9,844 nucleotides of DNA, taken from positions 1 through 9,844 of the forward strand of contig CAZZKM010000031.1 of the NCBI GenBank assembly GCA_964655115.1, given 5' to 3'. The notes under the pieces were generated by a model. That model did not search any database and had not been told where the DNA came from. It was given only the letters and a program-made list of their open reading frames with translations. The stretch is from ATZT02 sp964655115. Its GTDB lineage: Bacteria > Actinomycetota > Actinomycetes > S36-B12 > UBA5976. The position numbers and the translations under genes are program-made. Shown in pieces: positions 1 to 5,507 of this stretch (position 1 is its first letter; every line of letters begins with the position of its first letter).

Positions 1-2410
1 ACTTCATGAAGGCGAAGGTGTTGCCGCAAAATCTCTAGAATCATTGGGAGTTTCTCTTCAATCTGTTAGATCTCAAGTTGAAGAAATAATTGGCCAAGGT
101 CAACAAGCACCATCAGGTCATATTCCATTTACCCCAAGAGCTAAAAAAGTATTAGAACTTTCTTTAAGAGAAGCTTTACAACTTGGACACAATTACATTG
201 GTACAGAACATATTCTTTTAGGTTTAATTAGGGAAGGCGAAGGAGTAGCAGCTCAGGTATTAGTAAAACTGGGAGCTGATTTAAACAGAGTTCGCCAACA
301 AGTAATCCAATTACTTTCTGGTTACCAAGGTAAAGAACCATTAACTTCAGGTGCACCAAATGAAGGAACGCCATCAACTTCTTTAGTGCTTGATCAATTC
401 GGTAGAAATTTAACCCAAGCTGCTAGAGATGCAAAATTAGATCCAGTAATTGGTAGAGAAAAAGAAATTGAAAGAGTGATGCAAGTTCTTTCTCGTAGAA
501 CTAAAAATAATCCTGTTTTAATTGGCGAACCTGGAGTTGGAAAAACAGCTGTTGTTGAAGGTCTTGCTCAAATGATTGTTAGAGGAAATGTTCCAGAAAC
601 TCTAAAAGACAAACAGCTTTACACACTTGATTTAGGATCATTGGTTGCAGGATCTCGATATCGCGGAGATTTTGAAGAAAGATTAAAGAAAGTTTTAAAA
701 GAAATTCGTACTCGCGGCGACATTATTTTGTTTATTGACGAAATGCACACGCTAGTAGGAGCAGGTGCTGCTGAAGGTGCAATCGATGCTGCATCAATTT
801 TGAAACCAATGCTTGCTCGCGGTGAACTTCAAACAATTGGTGCCACCACACTAGATGAATACAGAAAATATGTGGAAAAAGATGCTGCATTGGAAAGAAG
901 ATTCCAACCTATTCAAGTTCAAGAACCAAGTGTGGCTCATGCCATTGAAATCCTTAAAGGTTTAAGAGATCGCTACGAATCTCATCACAAAGTAACAATC
1001 ACAGATTCTGCTTTAGTTTCAGCAGCAACTTTGGCTGATAGGTACATAAATGATCGCCAACTCCCAGATAAAGCTATTGATTTAATTGATGAAGCAGGTG
1101 CTCGTTTAAGAATCAACCGAATGACAGCTCCACCTGACTTGAGAGAATTTGATAACAAAATCGCTGATGTGAGAAAAGAAAAAGAATCAGCAATTGATGC
1201 TCAAGATTTTGAAAAAGCAGCTGCTTTAAGAGACAAAGAAAAGACTTTAATTACAGAGAAAAACGAACGTGAACGCGAATGGAAAGCCGGAGATTTAGAC
1301 GTAGTTGCAGAAGTTAACGATGATCTAATTGCTGAAGTTTTGGCAATGTCTACTGGTGTGCCAGTTGCAAAACTAACTGAAGCAGAATCACAAAGATTAC
1401 TTCGCATGGAAGAAGAACTACACAAACGTGTCATTGGTCAAGAAGATGCCATCAAAGCATTATCTAAATCAATTAGAAGAACCAGAGCTGGATTAAAAGA
1501 TCCAAAAAGACCTGGCGGATCCTTTATTTTTGCGGGCCCTTCAGGTGTTGGAAAAACTGAACTTTCTAAAACTTTGGCCCAATTCTTGTTTGGTGATGAA
1601 AATTCATTAATCATGCTTGATATGTCTGAGTATTCAGAGCGCCATACAGTTTCAAGATTGTTTGGTTCTCCTCCAGGATATGTCGGCTATGAAGAAGGTG
1701 GACAACTAACTGAAAAAGTTAGAAGAAAACCATTCTCAGTAGTTTTGTTTGATGAAGTTGAAAAAGCGCACCCAGATATTTTCAACTCATTATTACAAAT
1801 TTTGGAAGACGGAAAATTAACTGACTCACAAGGTCGCATGGTTGATTTTAAGAACACCGTAATCATCATGACCACAAATCTTGGAAGTAGAGATATTTCA
1901 AAAGGAGTTGGCCTTGGTTTTTCTGCAGGAGATGATGTTTCAGGTAACTATGACCGCATGAAGGCCAAAGTTAACGAAGAATTGAAGCAACATTTCCGTC
2001 CAGAATTTTTGAATCGTTTAGATGATGTGATTGTGTTCCATCAACTAACAAAACCAGAAATCTTACAAATTGTTGATTTAATGGTTGCATCCCTTGAAAA
2101 CAGATTAAAAGATAAAGATATGGGCATAGTTTTAACTGATCAAGCAAAAGAATTCTTAGTTGATATGGGCTATGACCAATCTTTGGGTGCAAGACCAATG
2201 AGAAGAACAATTCAAAGAGAAATTGAAGATGTTTTGAGTGAAAAAATCCTGTTTGGAGAATTAAAAGCAGGAACTTTAGTTGTAGTTGGTGTTGAAGGAA
2301 AAGCTGCTGATCCTGACAAAAAAACCAGTGACACCAGAAAATTTACTTTCACAAGTGAAGTTAAACAAGCTTTACCAGATTCCCCACCAGTAAATTCTGC
2401 TGCAGAATAA
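1..2410 (+). CDS. clpC: ATP-dependent Clp protease ATPase subunit ClpC (5' end outside window)
   Basis: ClpC is a cytoplasmic AAA+ unfoldase that feeds substrates to ClpP. The reading frame is already open at base 2 (LHEGEGVAAK...), so the TTG at 44 is internal; against my memory of mycobacterial ClpC1 about 37 N-terminal residues lie off the window. Visible are 802 residues. The Clp N domain is a tandem repeat (EGEGVAAK at the edge, EGEGVAAQ near base 240). AAA module 1 has Walker A GEPGVGKT (524-547) and Walker B ILFIDE (728-742). A UVR-type motif (DFEKAAALRDKEK, about 1205-1243) marks ClpC rather than ClpA or ClpB. AAA module 2 has Walker A GPSGVGKT (1535-1558), Walker B VVLFDE (1739-1756) and the conserved GARPMRR near the C-terminus. 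The acidic, poorly conserved tail is normal. It ends one base before the convergent proC stop. The identification is secure; no defect is seen in the visible part. Confidence 0.97.
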   Translation, partial: LHEGEGVAAKSLESLGVSLQSVRSQVEEIIGQGQQAPSGHIPFTPRAKKVLELSLREALQLGHNYIGTEHILLGLIREGEGVAAQVLVKLGADLNRVRQQVIQLLSGYQGKEPLTSGAPNEGTPSTSLVLDQFGRNLTQAARDAKLDPVIGREKEIERVMQVLSRRTKNNPVLIGEPGVGKTAVVEGLAQMIVRGNVPETLKDKQLYTLDLGSLVAGSRYRGDFEERLKKVLKEIRTRGDIILFIDEMHTLVGAGAAEGAIDAASILKPMLARGELQTIGATTLDEYRKYVEKDAALERRFQPIQVQEPSVAHAIEILKGLRDRYESHHKVTITDSALVSAATLADRYINDRQLPDKAIDLIDEAGARLRINRMTAPPDLREFDNKIADVRKEKESAIDAQDFEKAAALRDKEKTLITEKNEREREWKAGDLDVVAEVNDDLIAEVLAMSTGVPVAKLTEAESQRLLRMEEELHKRVIGQEDAIKALSKSIRRTRAGLKDPKRPGGSFIFAGPSGVGKTELSKTLAQFLFGDENSLIMLDMSEYSERHTVSRLFGSPPGYVGYEEGGQLTEKVRRKPFSVVLFDEVEKAHPDIFNSLLQILEDGKLTDSQGRMVDFKNTVIIMTTNLGSRDISKGVGLGFSAGDDVSGNYDRMKAKVNEELKQHFRPEFLNRLDDVIVFHQLTKPEILQIVDLMVASLENRLKDKDMGIVLTDQAKEFLVDMGYDQSLGARPMRRTIQREIEDVLSEKILFGELKAGTLVVVGVEGKAADPDKKTSDTRKFTFTSEVKQALPDSPPVNSAAE

Positions 2411-2411
2411 T

Positions 2412-3209
2412 TTAAGAGTTACTTATTTCGTTAGCACGTTTAATTGCTGCTTGCAACGCCTGTTTCCAAATTTCTTTAAAATTATTCTGATCTAAATTTT
2501 CCAAAGCAGCTAAAGTAGTTCCCTTTGGTGAAGTTACTTTACTTCTTAGTTCACTTATATTTTCATTTGAATTTTCAAAAAGTTCAGCAGTGCCAATAAA
2601 AGTATTATTTACTAAAACTTCAGCAACTTCTTTGCTTAGCCCAAGCTCAATTGCTGCTTGAGTAATAGCTTCTGTGACATAAAAATAATAAGCAGGTCCA
2701 GATCCAGAGGCTGCGGCAACTACATCAATTAAGTTTTCTTCAACTACAACTACTTTTCCTACACTCGAAAAAAGTTTTTGCGCAATTTCTAAGTCAACAT
2801 CAGTTGCATTTTTACCTTTTGCTAGACCTGTGACCCCTTTACCAACTAATGCTGGAGTATTTGGCATGGCTCTAATTACTTTTACTTTGTTCTCAAAAAA
2901 CCTCTCTAAGTTTTCAGTTTTAACTCCAACGGCGAGAGAAATTAGTAATGATTCATTTTTTAAACTGTTTTTTATTTCTGGTAAAACTTCATTTATATTT
3001 TGAGGTTTGACACCTATAAAAACCACATCACACTCTTTGATGTCTTCAATTTTATTACTTGAGTAAACCTTAAAATTTGACGCTATTTTTTTACTCGACT
3101 CTAAAGATTTAGTAATGGCCACAAGGTCATTTTGTGAAAACCCAGAGTTAATAAGGCCTTTCAATATGGCTTGACCCATATTGCCGGCACCAACGAAACC
3201 AATTTTCAT
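2412..3209 (-). CDS. proC: Pyrroline-5-carboxylate reductase ProC
   Basis: ProC catalyses the last step of proline synthesis, NAD(P)H-dependent reduction of 1-pyrroline-5-carboxylate, in the cytoplasm. The 265-residue product has the usual family length. Visible motifs are the Rossmann nucleotide loop GAGNMG (7-12), GVKP (66-69), RAMPNTPALVGKGVT (113-127), SGSGPAYYF (168-176) and the C-terminal family signature LRSKVTSPKGTTLAAL (221-236). An open frame extends 47 codons further upstream to 3350, but the family begins exactly at MKIGFVGAGNMG, and the extension would overlap the divergent gene at 3291, so ATG 3207-3209 is chosen. The ribosome site is weak (AAAGAG about 10 bases upstream). It is divergent from the cysteine-rich gene (81-bp gap) and tail to tail with clpC. 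proC beside the BldC-like gene is an old actinobacterial neighbourhood (Rv0500/Rv0500A). Confidence 0.96.
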   Translation of the reverse strand: MKIGFVGAGNMGQAILKGLINSGFSQNDLVAITKSLESSKKIASNFKVYSSNKIEDIKECDVVFIGVKPQNINEVLPEIKNSLKNESLLISLAVGVKTENLERFFENKVKVIRAMPNTPALVGKGVTGLAKGKNATDVDLEIAQKLFSSVGKVVVVEENLIDVVAAASGSGPAYYFYVTEAITQAAIELGLSKEVAEVLVNNTFIGTAELFENSNENISELRSKVTSPKGTTLAALENLDQNNFKEIWKQALQAAIKRANEISNS

Positions 3210-3290
3210 AAAATATCTGCTCTTTTTATGTGACTTAGATGATAAGACTACTTTGCATAAGAAAACACAAATCAAAGTAGGCTCTGACCT
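3210..3290. promoter_or_regulatory. Divergent promoter region between proC and the cysteine-rich gene
   Basis: This 81-bp AT-rich spacer must hold the 5' signals of both divergent genes. On the plus strand TTGCAT (3253-3258) and TAGGCT (3278-3283, fitting the loose actinobacterial TANNNT -10) have a long 19-bp spacer. If real, transcription would start at about the ATG at 3291 and the message would be leaderless. No clear promoter could be picked for proC. The region assignment is safe; the individual boxes are guesses. Confidence 0.3.
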
Positions 3291-4085
3291 ATGACCGAAT
3301 TTACTGGAGAGTTCCCTCGAAGTTGGATTGAATTTATCGATCCAGAACACGATGAAACCATTATTAAAGCTGATTTAACTTGGCTTACTTCAAATTGGGA
3401 GTGCATTTTTGGTAGAGGTTGTAAAGGAGTTGATAAAACTCATCCAAATGATGGTTGTTGCAATCAAGGAGCACATTTTTCTGAACCTGGTGATAAAAAA
3501 AGAGTAAGTAAATGGGTTGAAAAATTAACACCTGATCTTTGGGAAAAAATAGATTATTCAAAAAATAAAAAAAGTTGGACAGAATTTGAAGATGGTGCAG
3601 AAAAAACAAAATTAATTAAAGGTACATGTATTTTTATGAACTCTCCTGAATTTTCTGGAGGTCAAGGCTGTGCGTTACACAAATTAGCAATGGTAAAAAA
3701 TGTTAAAACCACAGAAACCAAACCAGATGTTTGTTGGCAACTACCTATTAGAAGAAGTTATGAAACTAGAGAATATGAAAATGGAACTGATTATCAAGTA
3801 ATTGTGATTGAAGAATACAGAAGAAAAAATTGGGGAGAGGGTGGAGAAACAATGGATTGGTATTGTTCATCTGATACTGAAGCTCACCAAGCATTTGACC
3901 CTGTTTATATAAGCGAAAAAAATACTTTAATTGAATTAATTGGTAAAAAAAATTATGAAATTTTGAAAAAACATTGTGATGAACGAGTTAGTTTAATTAA
4001 AACTTTGAAAAAACTTCCAGGAAGAAAAGCAAAACAAATTTTGTTATCAATTAATCCTCATCCAGCTGATCTCTTAGTGGAATAA
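3291..4085 (+). CDS. Conserved cysteine-rich protein, function unknown (possible metal-binding protein)
   Basis: The 264-residue soluble protein has no signal peptide or membrane segment. It contains nine cysteines: C38, C44, C56, C57, C113, C127, C148, C192 and C229. The first cluster reads CX5CX11CC and is followed by GAHF (His62); the second is CX13C followed by His130. This layout resembles cysteine-rich families suspected to chelate zinc or iron or to hold an Fe-S cluster (UPF0153/YkgJ-like), but I cannot assign a family. I have a vague memory of actinobacterial proteins with a similar GCCSYGAHF stretch. ATG 3291 is the first possible start, because an in-frame TGA lies at 3285-3287; AAGTAGG (3275-3281) could be a weak ribosome site, or translation may be leaderless. 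The gene stands alone, divergent from proC. The C-terminal third is Lys/Leu-rich and lacks recognisable motifs. Coding is well supported; function is unknown. Confidence 0.85.
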   Translation: MTEFTGEFPRSWIEFIDPEHDETIIKADLTWLTSNWECIFGRGCKGVDKTHPNDGCCNQGAHFSEPGDKKRVSKWVEKLTPDLWEKIDYSKNKKSWTEFEDGAEKTKLIKGTCIFMNSPEFSGGQGCALHKLAMVKNVKTTETKPDVCWQLPIRRSYETREYENGTDYQVIVIEEYRRKNWGEGGETMDWYCSSDTEAHQAFDPVYISEKNTLIELIGKKNYEILKKHCDERVSLIKTLKKLPGRKAKQILLSINPHPADLLVE

Positions 4086-4167
4086 TTACTTTTTTCACAA
4101 TTTCCCCACCCCTTCTTTTTGACCCAATAGCATGTCCTGGTCTCGCTAATTACCCCCCTCCTCTCTT
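4084..4167 (+). terminator. Possible Rho-dependent termination region (C-rich, G-poor)
   Basis: Directly after the cysteine-rich gene the plus strand holds 31 C and only 6 G in 84 bases (hand count). It has C runs at 4104-4107 and 4153-4158 and no convincing hairpin. C-rich, G-poor RNA is typical of Rho utilisation sites. No intrinsic terminator is visible for the upstream gene, so this is the best candidate. The composition is observed; the function is inferred. Confidence 0.3.
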
Positions 4168-4195
4168 GTGTTAACAGGTACCGAAGATATACCGT
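4166..4195 (+). promoter_or_regulatory. Candidate promoter of the BldC-like gene
   Basis: TTGTGT (4166-4171) and TACCGT (4190-4195, fitting TANNNT) are 18 bases apart and would give a start near 4202 with a leader of about 57 nt. The match is weak, and TTGACC (4119-4124) without a good -10 partner is an alternative. A promoter must lie in 4086-4258, since the upstream gene is unrelated and a termination region seems to intervene. Confidence 0.25.
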
Positions 4196-4258
4196 TACAT
4201 CACACGCAACTTAAGACTTAGGGAAGGTTTTAAGACGTGTAAGAAAGAGGCATCAAAA

Positions 4259-4465
4259 ATGGCTTCAAGCCCTGAAAGACCTTTAGGCGAAGTTCGTTTC
4301 TTGACTGTGGCAGAAGTTGCCTCATCAATGCGAGTATCCAAGATGACTGTTTACCGCTTAGTGCATTCTGGAACCATGCCAGCTGTTCGAGTTGGTAGAT
4401 CTTTCCGTGTTCCGGAAGCAGCAGTGTCTGAATACTTGCGCGAATCATTCGTAGAGGCTGGCTGA
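4259..4465 (+). CDS. BldC/MerR-type helix-turn-helix DNA-binding protein (Rv0500A-like)
   Basis: This 68-residue winged-helix DNA-binding protein is of the 'excisionase/BldC' type. The HTH spans about residues 15-38 (LTVAEVASSMRVSKMTVYRL) and the wing about 42-56 (AVRVGRSFRVPEAAV). These segments are nearly identical to my memory of mycobacterial Rv0500A, which also lies beside proC, so it is an actinobacterial core regulator and not a phage excisionase. BldC-family proteins bind DNA repeats cooperatively as small MerR-like proteins without an effector domain; the regulon of this paralogue is unknown to me. ATG 4259 is supported by AAAGAGG (4244-4250) eight bases upstream. The last codons (Ala-Gly-stop) form the left arm of a terminator hairpin. 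The 33-residue basic ribosomal protein gene that follows in mycobacteria and streptomycetes is missing here. Confidence 0.9.
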   Translation: MASSPERPLGEVRFLTVAEVASSMRVSKMTVYRLVHSGTMPAVRVGRSFRVPEAAVSEYLRESFVEAG

Positions 4466-4485
4466 TTTTCCCCTCAGCCAGCTTT
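4457..4485 (+). terminator. Intrinsic-type terminator overlapping the BldC-like stop codon
   Basis: A perfect 9-bp inverted repeat is present: GCTGGCTGA (4457-4465), an 8-base loop TTTTCCCC, and TCAGCCAGC (4474-4482), followed by only TTT then CCCC. The left arm contains the last two codons and the TGA stop. The stem is GC-rich in an AT-rich region; the short T tract is common for actinobacterial terminators. It would separate this gene from the glutaredoxin-like gene 26 bases on. Confidence 0.75.
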
Positions 4486-4510
4486 CCCCACTTTAAGGTT
4501 GTGGATTTAA

Positions 4511-4753
4511 ATAAAACCTCGAATCAAAGTCTTAGTAAAACCTGGTTGTCACCTTTGTGACGAGGCTATAAAAGTTATTTCTGAAGTAACTAGTGAATTA
4601 AATGAAACTTTTGAAGTTGTAAATATTCAAGATAATCAAGTATTAATGCGCAAATACGCTGAGGAAATTCCAGTCACTTTTGTTGATGAAAAGCAACACG
4701 ATTTTTGGCGAGTAGATAAAGAAAGATTAAAAAAAGCACTTCTTGATGTCTGA
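4511..4753 (+). CDS. Glutaredoxin-like protein (DUF836), non-canonical start codon
   Basis: The open frame encodes about 80 residues of a thioredoxin-fold, glutaredoxin-like protein: KVLVKPGCHLCDEA with the CxxC pair C13/C16, then EIPVTFVDEKQHDFWRVD with the expected cis-proline (IPV) and a C-terminal helix. It matches the small DUF836 protein that in mycobacteria (Rv0508) directly precedes hemA. It is probably a cytoplasmic thiol-disulfide protein; its partner is unknown. The frame opens after TAA 4508-4510, and no ATG, GTG or TTG occurs before the CxxC; the first canonical in-frame start is ATG 4645, which would delete the active site. The best start is ATA 4511 (ATA AAA CCT CGA), with AAGG (4495-4498) 12 bases upstream. 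Alternatives are ATC 4523, a single-base assembly error (ATG read as ATA), or GTG 4501 with a +1 shift. Coding is convincing; the start is not settled. Confidence 0.85.
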   Translation: MKPRIKVLVKPGCHLCDEAIKVISEVTSELNETFEVVNIQDNQVLMRKYAEEIPVTFVDEKQHDFWRVDKERLKKALLDV

Positions 4754-4764
4754 TTTGTGAGAGG

Positions 4765-4786
4765 ATTTGTGCTTTTTTGCACAAAT
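4765..4786 (+). promoter_or_regulatory. Rex operator (ROP) upstream of rex
   Basis: A perfect palindrome, ATTTGTGC (4765-4772), six T, GCACAAAT (4779-4786), contains TTGTG-N8-CACAA (4767-4784). This is the arm sequence and spacing of the known Rex operator TTGTGAAN4TTCACAA. An extra direct half-site, TTGTGA, lies at 4755-4760, 12 bases upstream. Position just before rex argues for autoregulation by NADH/NAD+ ratio, as known in Streptomyces. The motif is observed; the function is inferred from the family. Confidence 0.82.
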
Positions 4787-4795
4787 GTGTAACTT
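4767..4795 (+). promoter_or_regulatory. Candidate rex operon promoter, possibly leaderless
   Basis: TTGTGC (4767-4772) and TAACTT (4790-4795, fitting TANNNT) are exactly 17 bases apart. The expected start, about 7 bases after the -10, falls at 4802-4803, on the ATG of rex. No ribosome site precedes that ATG, which agrees with a leaderless message, a common form in actinobacteria. The Rex palindrome covers the -35 and most of the spacer, so bound Rex would block RNA polymerase. The -35 match is weak. Confidence 0.45.
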
Positions 4796-4802
4796 GGTAC
4801 AT

Positions 4803-5495
4803 ATGCCATCAAAACTCCCATCCTCAAAGTTAAGGATTGGCAGATCACCAAAAATCTCGGAAGCAACAGTTTCTAGATTGCCTGCCTATTTCCGTGCACT
4901 TTCTCAATTAGCTGATGTTAATCAAATCCGAGTTTCATCTGAAGAATTAGCAGCACTAACTGGAGTTTCCAGTGCCATGCTTCGAAAAGATCTTTCTCAT
5001 CTTGGTTCATATGGAACAAGAGGAGTTGGATATGACGTTGAATTTTTGCGTTATCAAATATCTCGCGAAATGGGTTTAAATAACGATTGGTCTGTAGTAA
5101 TTGTGGGTGTGGGAAATTTAGGAAGAGCTTTAGCTCACTATGGAGGATTTGGTTCTCGAGGATTTAAAGTTGTTGCATTAGTTGATGCCGATCAAACTTT
5201 AATTGGCACAAAAGTTAAATGTGGCGCTGAAGGAAAAACAGTTGAACTTTTAGTGCATGCCTTAAGTGATTTAGAAACAGTTATTAAAGAAACAAAAGCT
5301 CGATTAGGAGTTGTTGCAACTCCTGCAGAAAGTGCCCAAGAAGTATGTAATCGTTTAGTTAAAGCAGGCATTAGAAGTATTTTAAATTTTGCTCCAGTTC
5401 ATTTAACTGTAAATGATGGAGTAGATGTTAGAAAAGTTGATTTAGCTTCTGAATTACAAATACTTGCATTCCATGAACAAAGAAAAGCTGTATAG
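4803..5495 (+). CDS. rex: Redox-sensing transcriptional repressor Rex
   Basis: Rex is a dimeric cytoplasmic repressor that binds its operator when NADH is low and leaves it when NADH rises. The 230-residue protein has an N-terminal winged helix (about 17-75: SEATVSRLPAYFRAL, VSSEELA, MLRKDLSHLGSYGTRGVGYDV) and a Rossmann domain with VGVGNLGRAL (101-110), VDAD (127-130), ATPAESAQ (172-179), LNFAP (194-198) and the terminal helix LQILAFHEQRK that swaps between subunits. The start is set at ATG 4803 because the earlier in-frame TTG 4767 lies inside the operator; ATG 4785 (+6 residues) is a less likely alternative. It probably leads an operon with hemD, 12 bases on. In streptomycetes hemA and hemC follow rex; here they are absent. 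The likely targets are its own operon and respiratory genes. Confidence 0.96.
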   Translation: MPSKLPSSKLRIGRSPKISEATVSRLPAYFRALSQLADVNQIRVSSEELAALTGVSSAMLRKDLSHLGSYGTRGVGYDVEFLRYQISREMGLNNDWSVVIVGVGNLGRALAHYGGFGSRGFKVVALVDADQTLIGTKVKCGAEGKTVELLVHALSDLETVIKETKARLGVVATPAESAQEVCNRLVKAGIRSILNFAPVHLTVNDGVDVRKVDLASELQILAFHEQRKAV

Positions 5496-5507
5496 GAAAG
5501 GTAAAAA

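Noticed and set aside
44..46. TTG as the start of clpC
   Set aside because: The frame upstream to base 2 encodes the conserved Clp N repeat, so the gene simply runs off the window.
3132..3140. TTGTGAAAA inside proC as a Rex site
   Set aside because: Only one half-site is present, with no CACAA partner at the right distance, and it lies within coding sequence.
3210..3350. 47-codon upstream extension of proC
   Set aside because: The family starts at MKIGFVGAGNMG; the extension has no recognisable sequence and would overlap the divergent gene at 3291.
4086..4258. Small RNA, riboswitch or tRNA in the largest intergenic gap
   Set aside because: No cloverleaf, no known riboswitch core and no strong long stem were found by eye; only the C-rich stretch and weak promoter boxes are visible.
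4259..4465. Excisionase-type HTH as a sign of a prophage or integrated element
   Set aside because: The protein is closest to the chromosomal actinobacterial Rv0500A type, next to proC as usual; no integrase, att repeats or phage genes are present.
4767..4802. Earlier TTG start for rex adding 12 residues
   Set aside because: It lies inside the Rex palindrome and probable promoter, and the extra residues have no counterpart in Rex proteins that I recall.
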